Assembly (NCBI RefSeq): GCF_003217475.1
Contig: NZ_QJSP01000007.1
Span: forward strand, 186,001 to 250,000
DNA from: Williamsia limnetica
GTDB taxonomy: Bacteria; Actinomycetota; Actinomycetes; Mycobacteriales; Mycobacteriaceae
Length of the DNA stretch: 64,000 nt
Direction of reading: 5' to 3'
The notes beneath the pieces were generated by a model, which did no database searches, was not told the DNA's origin, and worked only from the letters and a program-made list of their open reading frames with translations. The position numbers and the translations under genes were made by a program. This document shows, piece after piece, positions 26,155-35,310 of the stretch; the stretch's first letter is position 1; the number at the start of each line of letters is the position of its first letter.

Positions 26155-27008
26155 GCGCTCACCTCAGCCGAGTCGGCGACAAAGAAGCTGCGGGAGAATT
26201 CGCCCTCACCGACGCTGTACTCGGACAGATCCGTTTTGCCCTCGGCCGCGAGTACCTGCTCGTCGGTGAAGAGATTGCCCGAACACGTCCGCGGGTCCCG
26301 GCGCACGACGGCCAGCGCCGCATCGGCCATGATGTCGACCGAACGGGCCTTCTGTTCGGCGACTTCCTCGCCGAGGATCGAGCGGATGGCCTCGGTGGCG
26401 ACAGCCGTTGCCGGCCACAGCGAGTTGGCCGCGACACCCGAATTGGCGAGTTCTGCCGCGAGCCCGAGCGTCGCAAGGCTGACGGCGTACTTCGATGTCG
26501 TGTAAGCCAGGTGCGCGCCAAGCCATTTCGGTTCGAGGTCGAGCGGCGGAGAAATAGAGAGAATGTGCCCCGCCGGCGATTGTGTGAGGTACGGGATTGC
26601 CGCCCGGGACACCGCGAAGCTCCCTCGGGCATTGATGGCCTGCAGGAGGTCGTAGCGCTTCATCGACACCTTGGATGTGGGGGTCGTGTCGAAGGCGGCC
26701 GCGTTGTTGACAACGATGTCGAGGCCCCCGAGGACCTCCGCTGTCCGGGCGATAGCCGATTCGACATCCGCGTCGATGCGGAGGTCCCCCGGGATGGCCA
26801 ATGCGCGGCCCCCGGCCCGCTCGATCTCCTCGGCGACGCTGTACACCGTTCCCGGCAAGGTGGCATGCGCCGAACCTGATTTCGCGAACAACACCACTGC
26901 CGCGCCGGCGTCGGAGAAAGCGCGCGCGATGGCCGCGCCGATACCTCGACTGCCGCCGGTGATGAAGGCGGTCCGGCCGCTCAGATCTACGGACTTGTCA
27001 AGAGTCAT
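26151..27008 (-). CDS. short-chain dehydrogenase, HSDL2-like
   Basis: 285 aa. TGGSRGIG lies at ~17-24 and NNAAAFD at ~101-107. SISPPLDLEPKW (~151-162) followed by the catalytic AYTTSKYAVS is the fingerprint of hydroxysteroid dehydrogenase-like protein 2. These SDRs have a long insert after the first glycine loop (KSGSAHATLPGTVYSVAEEIE), also present here. The physiological substrate of the group is uncertain. ATG at 27008 has CGAGGAC upstream. It is the second gene of the 27689-24759 operon, overlapping the VOC gene by 4 nt. Confidence 0.87.
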   Translation of the reverse strand: MTLDKSVDLSGRTAFITGGSRGIGAAIARAFSDAGAAVVLFAKSGSAHATLPGTVYSVAEEIERAGGRALAIPGDLRIDADVESAIARTAEVLGGLDIVVNNAAAFDTTPTSKVSMKRYDLLQAINARGSFAVSRAAIPYLTQSPAGHILSISPPLDLEPKWLGAHLAYTTSKYAVSLATLGLAAELANSGVAANSLWPATAVATEAIRSILGEEVAEQKARSVDIMADAALAVVRRDPRTCSGNLFTDEQVLAAEGKTDLSEYSVGEGEFSRSFFVADSAEVSA

Positions 27009-27053
27009 GGATGTCCTCGGTTCCGATTGTGGGGGTGAGGGTCGACGGCATTC

Positions 27054-27689
27054 TCAGCGTGCCGCGACCTGTGCGTTGGCTGCAGCAGCCTGCCACTGGG
27101 ACGCCAGATCAGTGGACCGGGCCAGCCGGGCGACCTGGCGGATCGAGTTCTCCAGGACCATCTCGCCATACTCGGGCGGGACGCCACGTACCGCATCACG
27201 CGCCACCACGACATGGAAACCCTCACCAGCCGCGGCGGCCGCAGTGACCAGGACCGCAACGTTCACCGATACACCCACGAGCACCACCGTGTGAATACCG
27301 AAGTTCTTGAGCAGAGGGAGCAGCTCGGTGCCCTGGACCGGCGACAGGCCGTGGTGGCGCGGCGATACGACGTCGGCCGGGTCGAGCAGGCGGGGCAGCA
27401 CCTGGGTCGGAAGGCTGCCCGGAGTCCAGTTCGCCGACGCCGGTCCGATATGTCGCCAGAGGGGCTCTGTGCCGAGATTGGCTGCGCCGAGCGCTCCTTC
27501 GTAGATTGCATGCACCACTCGGACGCCGTGGGCCCGCGCGGCCTGCAGCACCTCGTCGATGCGATCGACAAGATCTCCCGCGGCGTCACGCAACGCGGGT
27601 ATGGCCACGTCGTCCCCTAGTGTGCCGTTCTGACACTCGATGGCGACCACCGCGGTTCCGGCCAGATCCCACTCGGTACGCGATCCCAT
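27054..27689 (-). CDS. isochorismatase-like protein lacking the catalytic Cys
   Basis: 211 aa of cysteine-hydrolase fold: VVAIECQNGTLGDD (~14-27), RVVHAIYEG (~57) and VLVGVSVNVAVLVTAAAAAGEGFHVVVARDA (~144-174, read in parts). The catalytic Asp position (VID.Q in the family) is Glu18 and the Cys of GxxTxxCV is Ala in GVSVNVAV, so the usual amidase/isochorismatase chemistry should be absent. ATG at 27689 has GAGGACACAACC upstream. First gene of its operon. A frameshifted relative lies near 51249-51585, which shows this odd subfamily occurs twice here. Confidence 0.8.
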   Translation of the reverse strand: MGSRTEWDLAGTAVVAIECQNGTLGDDVAIPALRDAAGDLVDRIDEVLQAARAHGVRVVHAIYEGALGAANLGTEPLWRHIGPASANWTPGSLPTQVLPRLLDPADVVSPRHHGLSPVQGTELLPLLKNFGIHTVVLVGVSVNVAVLVTAAAAAGEGFHVVVARDAVRGVPPEYGEMVLENSIRQVARLARSTDLASQWQAAAANAQVAAR

Positions 27690-27798
27690 GGTTGTGTCCT
27701 CACACTCGGTGCCGGCGTCTGTTCGACTCGCCGGAGCCAATTGACTCCACGCGTCATTGACTGCAGACGGCGCCGACGCTAACTTAAGCTATGGGTTT

Positions 27799-27814
27799 TT
27801 GACAGTTCCGTCAA
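27799..27814. promoter_or_regulatory. palindromic operator TTGAC-N6-GTCAA
   Basis: TTGAC-AGTTCC-GTCAA between the divergent isochorismatase-like and synthetase genes. The same outer half-sites and spacing occur at 60583-60598, and the 8-mer TGACAGTT recurs at the TetR gene at 58576. Confidence 0.5.
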
Positions 27815-27906
27815 CCTCCCCCAACCGCGCCGGTCCGGGCATTCCACAGATGTCTCACACCGGCATCGCTTCTGCGTCTGAAGTCGCGGACTGACGAAAG
27901 ATCACC

Positions 27907-29463
27907 ATGTCACCCGATTCGACACTCGGACAGACCATCTCCGACAACGCGATTCGCTTCCCCGACCAGCCTGCGTACGTATCGGCAGGCTCGGTGCTCA
28001 CTCATGGCCGGCTTCGTATCGATGCGGCGACCATCGCCACTGCGCTCAGTGCCCGCGGAATCCGGCGACAGGATCGCATCGCGGTTCTCGATCGCAACAC
28101 CCTTGATTTCGCGCGAGTGCAGGCCGCAGGGCAGTTGAGCGGAATCGTGGTGGCCACCATCAATTTCCGGCTCGCCGCTCCCGAGATCGTGAACATCATG
28201 GCGGACGCCGCGCCTCGGGTCCTGTTCTACGGTGCCGAATACGAGGACATGATCGCCGACGTCCGAGAGGAACTCCCTGAGGTGGAGCTGTTCGTCCGGA
28301 TGGGTGCGCCGGATCGTCCGGCGACCCCTGGGGTGCTGAACCTCGACGCACTCTTGGCCGAACTCGCCGAAGATCCACCCTACGAGGCGCGTCCCGACGA
28401 CATCGCGTGCCTCATCTACACAAGTGGCACCACGGGAAAGCCGAAGGGCTGCATACTCGGGCAGCACGAGATGCACCGCCTCGCCCTCACCATGAACGGT
28501 GAGATGCGATCGGGATCGGCGGACAAGATCCTGTTGTGTATGCCGATGTTCCACGTCGGAGCCATGGCGATGGCGCTGGGCATCCACGCACGCGGTGGCG
28601 GTGCCGTCCTTCATGAAGCTTTCGATCCGGCACATGTGCTGGCCACCGCTGCCGACGAACAGATCACCGTCCTGCACCTGGCGCCGACCATGCTGGCCGA
28701 GGTCGTCGCCGCTGCGCGACACGATGCCGCGACGTTGAAGACTGTTCGCACGGTGGTCTATTCGGCTGCACCGATCACCAGCACCGCGCTTGCCGCCGCC
28801 CTCGAGACCATGCCGAACGTCAACTTCATGAACCTGTACGGACAGACCGAGGTCATCACCTCAGGGCTTCCACCGGAGCTGCACCGGACCGCCGATACGG
28901 ACGCGGACGCGCGTCGGCTGCGCTCGGTGGGCTATCCGTTCCCGGGTACCCGGGTGCGCATCGTGACCGACAGCGGCGACGATGCGGACCCTGGGCATCC
29001 CGGCGAGATCACGGTCCGTTGCGAGGCCATGTTCCGCGGCTACTGGAACGACAGTGTCCGAACGGCCGAAGTCCTGCGCGACGGTTGGTGCCATACCGGC
29101 GACATCGGCGTGGTCGACGACGGGCTGCTGTTCCTGGTCGACCGCAAGAAGGATGTCGTGATCTCCGGCGGGGAGAACATCTATTCACTGGAGGTCGAGA
29201 ACGCACTCGCCACGCATCCGGGGATCGAGGAGTGCGCCGTGATCGGAACGCCTGATCCGCGTTGGGGAGAAGCAGTGACCGCGGTGATCGTGCCGGCTGC
29301 GGACTCACACGTCGACGAGACCGAGATCCGAACTTTCGTCAAGACCCGGCTGGCCGGCTACAAGTGCCCGCGCAAGATGTATTTTGTTCCCGACCTACCC
29401 ACCTTGAGCAACGGAAAGATCGACAAGAAAGCGTTGCGGGCCACCTACTCGATTCGGGAGTAG
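27907..29463 (+). CDS. acyl-CoA synthetase (AMP-dependent ligase)
   Basis: 518 aa, full length. The P-loop YTSGTTGKPKG is at ~173-183, NLYGQTEV at ~312, WCHTGDIG at ~398, DRKKDVVISGGENIY at ~412 and the catalytic Lys region LSNGKIDKKALR at the C-terminus. It activates an organic acid as the CoA thioester. ATG at 27907 has a GAAAG element upstream. It diverges from the isochorismatase/SDR operon across 217 bp with a TTGAC-N6-GTCAA palindrome and converges on tesB. Confidence 0.93.
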   Translation: MSPDSTLGQTISDNAIRFPDQPAYVSAGSVLTHGRLRIDAATIATALSARGIRRQDRIAVLDRNTLDFARVQAAGQLSGIVVATINFRLAAPEIVNIMADAAPRVLFYGAEYEDMIADVREELPEVELFVRMGAPDRPATPGVLNLDALLAELAEDPPYEARPDDIACLIYTSGTTGKPKGCILGQHEMHRLALTMNGEMRSGSADKILLCMPMFHVGAMAMALGIHARGGGAVLHEAFDPAHVLATAADEQITVLHLAPTMLAEVVAAARHDAATLKTVRTVVYSAAPITSTALAAALETMPNVNFMNLYGQTEVITSGLPPELHRTADTDADARRLRSVGYPFPGTRVRIVTDSGDDADPGHPGEITVRCEAMFRGYWNDSVRTAEVLRDGWCHTGDIGVVDDGLLFLVDRKKDVVISGGENIYSLEVENALATHPGIEECAVIGTPDPRWGEAVTAVIVPAADSHVDETEIRTFVKTRLAGYKCPRKMYFVPDLPTLSNGKIDKKALRATYSIRE

Positions 29464-29550
29464 TTCCGCCTCGCGGAGCCCTCCGGTCAACGCGAATCTT
29501 CGCTATTTGCAGGTGTTCTGCCTTGGATCAGTTGCGAGCAGCCAGCCGAG

Positions 29551-30420
29551 TCACGCTTCGCGGGGTCCACGAATCAGCGCTTCTTGCGCGACACTGGCGA
29601 TCGTCGCACCGTCGGCGGTGAACACTGAACCGAAGACCAGCCCACGCGAATTGACCGTGGCGACCGACCTCTGCTCGACCAGGAGCCATTCTTCGAGCGG
29701 GACGGACCGGTGAAACCAGATCGAGTGGTCGAGTGAGATGTGCTGGGTCGGGCCGGTCGGGTCGAGCCCGATCGATTCCACGGCAGGCAGCATTGCCCAG
29801 AAGTCCGTCAACACGGTGAACAGGCACGCGCGCAACGCGGGATCATCGGGGACCGCCCCGACCGGACGGGTCCAGTACCGCCGGACAACGGCACCGTCGA
29901 CCTTCTCCACCCGTCCCCGGTGCTCGAATGCCAGCTGAGGACCCCAGTCCGCGTCGAGCGGCTCGGACCAGCCGTCAGCATCGGGCCCGGGGACGATGGG
30001 CATCAGCGCCTCGTGAACCGCGCTCGGTTCTTCGACGTGGAATGACGCTGTCAGCGTGCAGATCACCTGGTCGGATTGGATGACCGTGACCGTCCGCGAG
30101 GCAAAGGAGCGGCCATCGCGGGACCGATGCACCACCAGCGTGAGCGGGACATCGGCGGGGCCCGTCCGCAGGAAGGCGGTGTGCAGCGAGTGCACGGCAA
30201 ATCCCGCAGGGACGGTCCGCTGCGCGGCCTGCAGCGCCTGTGCGGCGATCAGACCTCCGAACAGTCGGTTCGGGGTCAGAGCCATGTCGTTGACCGCGCG
30301 GAAACGATCGACGTCGAGCGGCTCGAGCTCGAGCAGTGTGATCAAGAGCGCCAGGTTCTCCGCTCCGCGAGCCGTGCTCACGGGCGAGTCCGAGGCGTCA
30401 CCTGGGTCCCGCTCTGCCAT
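29551..30420 (-). CDS. tesB: acyl-CoA thioesterase II (TesB family)
   Basis: 289 aa, two fused hot-dog domains as in TesB. NRLFGGLIAAQALQAAQRTV and HSLHTAFLRTG lie in the first half; ISLDHSIWFHRSV, with the catalytic Asp, in the second. It hydrolyses medium or long acyl-CoA to free acid, freeing CoA when intermediates pile up. ATG at 30420 has TTGGAG 8 nt upstream; an earlier start at 30486 is weaker. It diverges from the thiolase at 30601 across a gap containing a 27-bp palindrome. Confidence 0.92.
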   Translation of the reverse strand: MAERDPGDASDSPVSTARGAENLALLITLLELEPLDVDRFRAVNDMALTPNRLFGGLIAAQALQAAQRTVPAGFAVHSLHTAFLRTGPADVPLTLVVHRSRDGRSFASRTVTVIQSDQVICTLTASFHVEEPSAVHEALMPIVPGPDADGWSEPLDADWGPQLAFEHRGRVEKVDGAVVRRYWTRPVGAVPDDPALRACLFTVLTDFWAMLPAVESIGLDPTGPTQHISLDHSIWFHRSVPLEEWLLVEQRSVATVNSRGLVFGSVFTADGATIASVAQEALIRGPREA

Positions 30421-30533
30421 TCGTCGGCTCCAATAATCGTTGTCGCTGAGCGTGTTCGGTGACTCGGGAACACTACCACCGAACACGAGGGGTTGACCGA
30501 CACGGAAGAACCATCCGTTGCCTTCCCCAAAGT

Positions 30534-30560
30534 TATACCGCTAATTTAATTAGCGGTATA
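30534..30560. promoter_or_regulatory. 27-bp perfect palindrome between tesB and thiolase
   Basis: Arms of 13 bp (TATACCGCTAATT) around a single centre base, 41 bp before the thiolase ATG and 114 bp before the tesB ATG. This is the most perfect operator-like element in the window and probably binds a TetR-family dimer controlling both genes. Its regulator is not adjacent. Confidence 0.75.
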
Positions 30561-30600
30561 GTCTCGAAAGCAAGATACTCATCGGAAGATTGGAACGAGC

Positions 30601-31773
30601 ATGCGTGATGCCGTCATCGTCGAGACCGCGCGAACTCCCATCGGCAAGCGCAATGGTGGCCTGGCGAGTGTCCACGCCGTGGCGTTGTCGGCACAGATAC
30701 TGAACGCGCTCATCGAGCGGGCCGGGATATCGGCCGATCTGGTGGACGACGTGCACTGGGGCAATGTGCTCAGCGTGGGGCAACAGTCCGGCAATGTCGG
30801 ACGAATGGCCGTTCTGGCGGCAGGCTGGCCCGAACACGTTCCCGGCTTCACGATCGATCGCCAATGTGGGTCGTCGCAGCAAGCGATCTCGACCGCGGCC
30901 GCAACGGTCATCTCCGGTCAGGCCGATGTCATCGTGGCCGGTGGAGTGGAGATGATGTCTGCGATTCCGATGGGCGCCACCACCGCGGTCGAAGGTGCCG
31001 GCAAGTCCGGTGGGCCGGCCGTAGATCGGTACGCCGAGGAACTCACCGGTCCCGGATTCTTCGGTTCGTTCAACCAAGGCGCCGGCGCCGAGCGGATCGC
31101 CCGCGAGTGGAAACTGTCCCGTCAACAGGTTGACGAGTACTCCGCTCGTTCTCACGAACGTGCGGCGGCAGCGCAAAAGAACGGAGACTTCGACGCGGAG
31201 ATCGTCCCGATCACCGTGGGCGAGGACGTGATCAGCCGTGACGAGGGCATCCGGCCGGGATCAACCGTCGAGAAACTCGGAACGCTTAAGACCCCGTTCC
31301 TCGACGGTGGCGTGATCAGCGCCGGTAACGCGTCGCAGATCTCCGACGGCGCGTCGGCCGTGCTGGTCATGACCTCGCAGAAGGCGGCGTCACTCGGGCT
31401 CACCCCCCTCGCACGGGTGCACACCGCGGTGGTCACCGGGGACGATCCGGTCAAGATGCTCACCGGACCCATTCCGGCAACTACGTTGGCTCTCAAACGA
31501 TCCGGGCTCACCATCGACGACATCGACGCCTTCGAGATCAACGAGGCATTTGCACCCGTACCGCTGGCATGGCAGATCGAGACCGGAGCATCCGATGCCA
31601 AGCTGAATCCGGCCGGAGGCGCGATCGCACTCGGGCACCCGCTCGGCGCGTCCGGCACCCGGCTGGCCACGACTCTGCTGGCATACCTGCAACGCACCGG
31701 CGGCCGATACGGGCTGCAGTCGATGTGTGAGGGTGGTGGCACCGCCAACGCGACCATCTTCGAACGCCTGTAG
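30601..31773 (+). CDS. acetyl-CoA acyltransferase (thiolase, FadA-type)
   Basis: 390 aa. The catalytic Cys is in IDRQCGSSQQA (residue ~89), His in GHPLGASG and the second Cys in MCEGGGTANA. The sequence starts MRDAVIVETARTPIGKRNG, typical of FadA/FadA5-like thiolases. GGAACGAGC precedes the ATG. It is the only intact gene rightward from the palindromic promoter; a decayed Ltp fragment and synthetase follow after 40 nt and may once have formed the same operon. Confidence 0.93.
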   Translation: MRDAVIVETARTPIGKRNGGLASVHAVALSAQILNALIERAGISADLVDDVHWGNVLSVGQQSGNVGRMAVLAAGWPEHVPGFTIDRQCGSSQQAISTAAATVISGQADVIVAGGVEMMSAIPMGATTAVEGAGKSGGPAVDRYAEELTGPGFFGSFNQGAGAERIAREWKLSRQQVDEYSARSHERAAAAQKNGDFDAEIVPITVGEDVISRDEGIRPGSTVEKLGTLKTPFLDGGVISAGNASQISDGASAVLVMTSQKAASLGLTPLARVHTAVVTGDDPVKMLTGPIPATTLALKRSGLTIDDIDAFEINEAFAPVPLAWQIETGASDAKLNPAGGAIALGHPLGASGTRLATTLLAYLQRTGGRYGLQSMCEGGGTANATIFERL

Positions 31774-31813
31774 TGCGCGACATCCCGGCGAGACCTGCCG
31801 CGATGTGGCCGCA

Positions 31814-32040
31814 ATGAGTGGCACCTCGGTCATCGCCGGTGTGGGTCGTACCGCATTCTCCCGTCGATCAGGCCGAACCGTACTGGAATTGGCCACCGAG
31901 GCCGCCCTGGGCGCCATCGCCGACGCCGGTATCTCGGTGGACTAGATCGACGCCATCGCGACCTATCACGACAACGACACGGCCAGTCCTTCGGAAGTGG
32001 CATCGGATCTCGGTACCGGTCCCCTGACCTGGTCCCAATC
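31814..32040 (+). pseudogene. N-terminal fragment of an SCP2/Ltp-type thiolase with internal stop
   Basis: From ATG at 31814 the frame reads MSGTSVIAGVGRTAFSRRSG and ELATEAALGAIADAGIS, a clear Ltp N-terminus. A TAG at 31943-31945 follows, then the same frame continues IDAIATYHDND and LGTGPLTWSQ, still Ltp-like. Similarity ends near 32035, where an acyl-CoA synthetase remnant starts in another frame. About 300 C-terminal residues are missing. Decayed by nonsense mutation and deletion. Confidence 0.8.
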
Positions 32041-33301
32041 GTGGCGATCGATGCGGCACAACGGGTCTCGGCAGCACTGACCGATGTCGGCCTGAGCCCT
32101 GGATCCACCCTCTTACTCGTCGGCACCAATCCCCTCCAGTACACGGTGTTCTGGTTCGCGGCCCAGATCTCCGGACTGCAGACGATTCTGATGAACCCCG
32201 AGTATCCGGCCGATCTGATAACCGGCCTCATCGGCGAGGTGGGTGCCGCTGCAGTCGCCTCTGAGTCCGGGTCAATCGCGGCAGGCGACGGTCACCAGAT
32301 CGACTATTCGGCCGTGCTGTCCGGCGCCGTATCCGTTGACGGGGTGCTGCGCACCGGTGACCGGAGAGGCGACTGGGGAACCGACCGCGACCCTCTCGAC
32401 ATCGCCACGCTGATGTACACCTCTGGTACGTCGGGAAAGCCCAAACTGTGCGCACAATCGCACCGCTATCTGCTCGAGATCGGCCAGTATGTGGCGGACA
32501 CCTTCTGCCTGTCGCCCGCCGACGTCGTGTACGCGCCGTTGCCGCTGTTCCACATCAACCCACTCGGATACGGACTGATGGGCGCCCTGTGTGGGCTGTC
32601 GGACTTTGCCACCTCACCGCGCTTCTCGGCATCCCGGTTCTGGGCGACGGTCGCCGAACACCATGCGACCGTCCTGATCTTGCACGGACCCCGGTTCAGA
32701 TCCTGCTCAAGAATCCGGCCCTCACGGGCACACACGGTGCGGGCCTTATTCTTCGCCAACGAGGAACTCCTGACTCGTTTCCGTATCCCACTCGGGGTCA
32801 CGGGCTATGGTTCCACCGAGTTCGGTGGATTGACCCACACCAGGTTGCGGCGTCACGGAGAACGGCTGAGCATTCCGGAGGGCATGACCGCGCTGCCGGG
32901 CGGTGGTGGACCAGGCCCCCGCCGACGACGGATGGTTCCGCACCGGTGACCCTGGCCGGGCCGAAGGCGATGAACTGGTGTTCATCGAGCGGATGGGCGA
33001 ATCGGTCCGGATGAGAGGCGAGTACGTACCCCTGTCGTATCTCGACAGCATGTTCGCGAATCTCGAGGGCGTCCAGGAAGCTTCGGCGTGGACCACCGAG
33101 GACACCGCAGAGCTTGCCGTCTACGTCGTCGGCGATCCCGATCCCTCCGCGGTGTCCCAGCTTCTCGACGACCTGCCGAGGTTCATGCGACCGGCGTGGA
33201 TGATCCAGACGGACGCACTTCCCCGCGGTCCGGGAGTCGGCAAGGTACAGCGACGCCGTCTCGGCGAGGCCGAAGAGCTCGCCCGGCGCCCCCTGGTCTG
33301 A
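32041..33301 (+). pseudogene. decayed acyl-CoA synthetase (AMP-dependent ligase)
   Basis: It begins without the first ~40 residues of the family (AIDAAQRVSAALTDVGL) and includes the P-loop LMYTSGTSGKPK and PLPLFHINPLGYG. Near 32689 a single-base loss in a C-run shifts the frame (PVQILLKNPALTGTHG is in another frame) and a compensating change near 32738 restores it (LFFANEELLTRF; GYGSTEFGG). Near 32900 a second break with loss of about 50-60 residues leads to DDGWFRTGDPGRAEGDELVFIERMGESVRMRGEYV in a new frame, up to a normal C-terminus. Multiple lesions make function very unlikely. Confidence 0.82.
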
Positions 33302-33340
33302 CGCTCCTTCGACCGACTTGGTGTGCCCGTCCCGCGATTG

Positions 33341-34246
33341 TCAGCGAGACACGGAGATCGAGCTGTCGAGGAACTCGACCAGTCCGTCGGTGAATACATC
33401 GTTGTCGTCCCCCGCCACCATGTGGCCGGCGTCTCGGATGTCCACCACACGCGTCTGCGGAACGAGTTCGCGCATCTCGGCCACACCTTCGTCCGAAACG
33501 ACGTCGGACATCTTGCCCCGGACGAGCAGCACCGGGCAGGTGATGTCGCGCGCGGCACTCTTGGACCGCTCATACGACACCGCGCTATTGGGGAGCTCGG
33601 GATTGGTCTGCGTGTAGGCGATCTCCATGCTGCGTGGATCCCAGTGCCAGTACCACCGGCCGCCGCGAAGACGCAGGTTCTTCTTCAATCCCTCGAGGCT
33701 GCCGCTCCGCCGCCGATGCGGGTTGTACGACGCGATGGCGGCCGACGCGTCTTCGAGACTCCCGAATCCGTCAGGCGCACTCATCATGAAATCGCGCACC
33801 CGGGCGCTCCCGGTCTCCTCGACTTTCACCACAACATCGACAAGCACCAGTGCCTGCGCAAAACCCGGGTTCTCTCCGGTGGCGATCAGCGACACCACCC
33901 CACCGAGGGATGCACCGACAAGCGCAATCGGCAGTCCGGGTTCGCGGCGACGGATCTCGCCGACCAGGGTCAGCACATCACCGAGGTGAGCGGTGAGACC
34001 ATATTCGCCCTGCTCGGACCACTCGCTGTCGCCGTGGCCACGAAGGTCGACGGCGAAGGCGATCCAACCGAGCCCGCCCAACCGCTCGCCCGTCGCACGC
34101 CACGAATGCCGGGTCTGTCCGCCGCCGTGCAACAGCACGACGACTCCCTTGGCTGGACCGGTGGCGTCGGACCAGCGATCGGCAGCCATCGTGAGTCCGG
34201 CGCCGGGTAGATCAACTCGCTTGTTTCCAATGGCTTCAATATCCAA
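33341..34246 (-). CDS. alpha/beta hydrolase
   Basis: 301 aa. The oxyanion motif LLHGGGQTRHSW is at ~38-49, nucleophile Ser in GASLGG (~112-117), acid Asp in MSDVV (~243) and His in DAGHMV (~273). The cap region (~130-200) is rich in charged residues. The fold covers esterases, C-C bond hydrolases and epoxide hydrolases; no subgroup assignment is safe. TTG at 34246 is chosen because AGGAG lies 5 nt upstream; the next ATG falls inside the first strand. It is 63 nt downstream of the thioesterase gene. Confidence 0.85.
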   Translation of the reverse strand: MDIEAIGNKRVDLPGAGLTMAADRWSDATGPAKGVVVLLHGGGQTRHSWRATGERLGGLGWIAFAVDLRGHGDSEWSEQGEYGLTAHLGDVLTLVGEIRRREPGLPIALVGASLGGVVSLIATGENPGFAQALVLVDVVVKVEETGSARVRDFMMSAPDGFGSLEDASAAIASYNPHRRRSGSLEGLKKNLRLRGGRWYWHWDPRSMEIAYTQTNPELPNSAVSYERSKSAARDITCPVLLVRGKMSDVVSDEGVAEMRELVPQTRVVDIRDAGHMVAGDDNDVFTDGLVEFLDSSISVSR

Positions 34247-34309
34247 CGGATCTCCTGGTCTCGTAGTTGACGTTTTCCCGCCACGTCGCGCGCAACGCGT
34301 GGCCCTACC

Positions 34310-34735
34310 TCACTGCTCTATCAGAACTCGGTTCAGCGTGGCACGTTGGGCGGGCGTCAGAGGTAATGAACTGGTGCGGCCGGGGGCAAGTCGCACGAGC
34401 ACGTTGGTGATCACCGCACAGGCCGCGCCGTCCTGGAAGATGACGACCCGAAACCCCAGACTGCTGGAACCGAGTCGGACCAGGCTCACCTCGGCCCACG
34501 CCTCGCCGACGAACATCTCGCGAGAGAACTGCGCGGACACGTCCACAACACCGAGGTCGCCGGCGGTGAGCAGATCGCCGCACGTCTCGACGAGCAGCGA
34601 ACGCCACGCAGCTGCGGAGTACTCCATCGCGAGGTAGAAGGGAACGTGTGCGCTGCCGGAGACGGTGCCGTCGCGCTCAGGACGGTGAGTGAGGGGAGCG
34701 GTGTAGACCTTGACTGGCGCTGCGGGCGGCCGCAC
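34310..34735 (-). CDS. hot-dog fold thioesterase-like protein
   Basis: 141 aa. The layout is 4HBT-like: PFYLAMEYSAAAWRSLLVETCGDLL (~32-56), VVDVSAQFSREMFVGEAWAEVSLVRLGSSSLGF (read in parts) and a C-terminal VLVRLAPGR. It resembles acyl-CoA or 4-hydroxybenzoyl-CoA thioesterases. The catalytic Asp usually near the start of the main helix is not obvious, so activity is uncertain. The start is GTG at 34735, directly after the TGA of the upstream gene (TGAGTG), implying translational coupling. Confidence 0.75.
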   Translation of the reverse strand: MRPPAAPVKVYTAPLTHRPERDGTVSGSAHVPFYLAMEYSAAAWRSLLVETCGDLLTAGDLGVVDVSAQFSREMFVGEAWAEVSLVRLGSSSLGFRVVIFQDGAACAVITNVLVRLAPGRTSSLPLTPAQRATLNRVLIEQ

Positions 34736-35017
34736 TCAGACGTTCCGTCTCGCAACACCCTTGTATCCGAAGAACTTCTCGAAGTTCTCGTCGTTGATGG
34801 GCTGGCGGCTGTTGCGGTCGCGAGCACCTTCCAGCGCAGCGAGTCGCTCTTGGGCTTTCGTCAGCGCTTCTGACTCTCCGGCGGCAATGAGGTCGCGCGC
34901 CTGCTGCTTGAGGGACTCGATCTCCTCGTGCAACCGGACGGCCGCCTCACTGTATGTGAGCAGATCGTGATCGTCCTTGTCGTCACGCTCTGGGGCGTAA
35001 CCAACGTTCTCCGCCAT
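34736..35017 (-). CDS. small coiled-coil protein of unknown function
   Basis: 93 aa. A charged N-terminus (ERDDKDDHDLLTYSEAAVRL) precedes a predicted amphipathic helix at ~25-65 (HEEIESLKQQARDLIAAGESEALTKAQERLAALEGAR, read in parts) and a basic C-terminus FFGYKGVARRNV. ATG at 35017 has GGAGG 6 nt upstream. It is translationally coupled to the thioesterase-like gene. No membrane segment. I do not recognise the family; it may be an accessory subunit of the thioesterase. Confidence 0.65.
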   Translation of the reverse strand: MAENVGYAPERDDKDDHDLLTYSEAAVRLHEEIESLKQQARDLIAAGESEALTKAQERLAALEGARDRNSRQPINDENFEKFFGYKGVARRNV

Positions 35018-35310
35018 CGCAACCTCCATCGTCTCGAACGGCATCTGGACAGCACTCTACTCGGCCGCCGATAATCAGGTTAATAAATGCCCTTATCGAG
35101 GACCATCGCCGTCGCCGACCCGGCACTGAGCTGGACCTCTGACCGGCGGCACGACCCGAAGGCAATCAAGATTGCCAAAAAAGGTGCGCCAATGCCTCGC
35201 ATCTGGTGAGGTGATCTGGTTCACTGGAATGGCGGCCAAAATAGGCCAATCAGTTAGATACTTCCGCTCAGGACGAGCAGCCAACGACCCTCGTCAAAGG
35301 AGACGCAACA

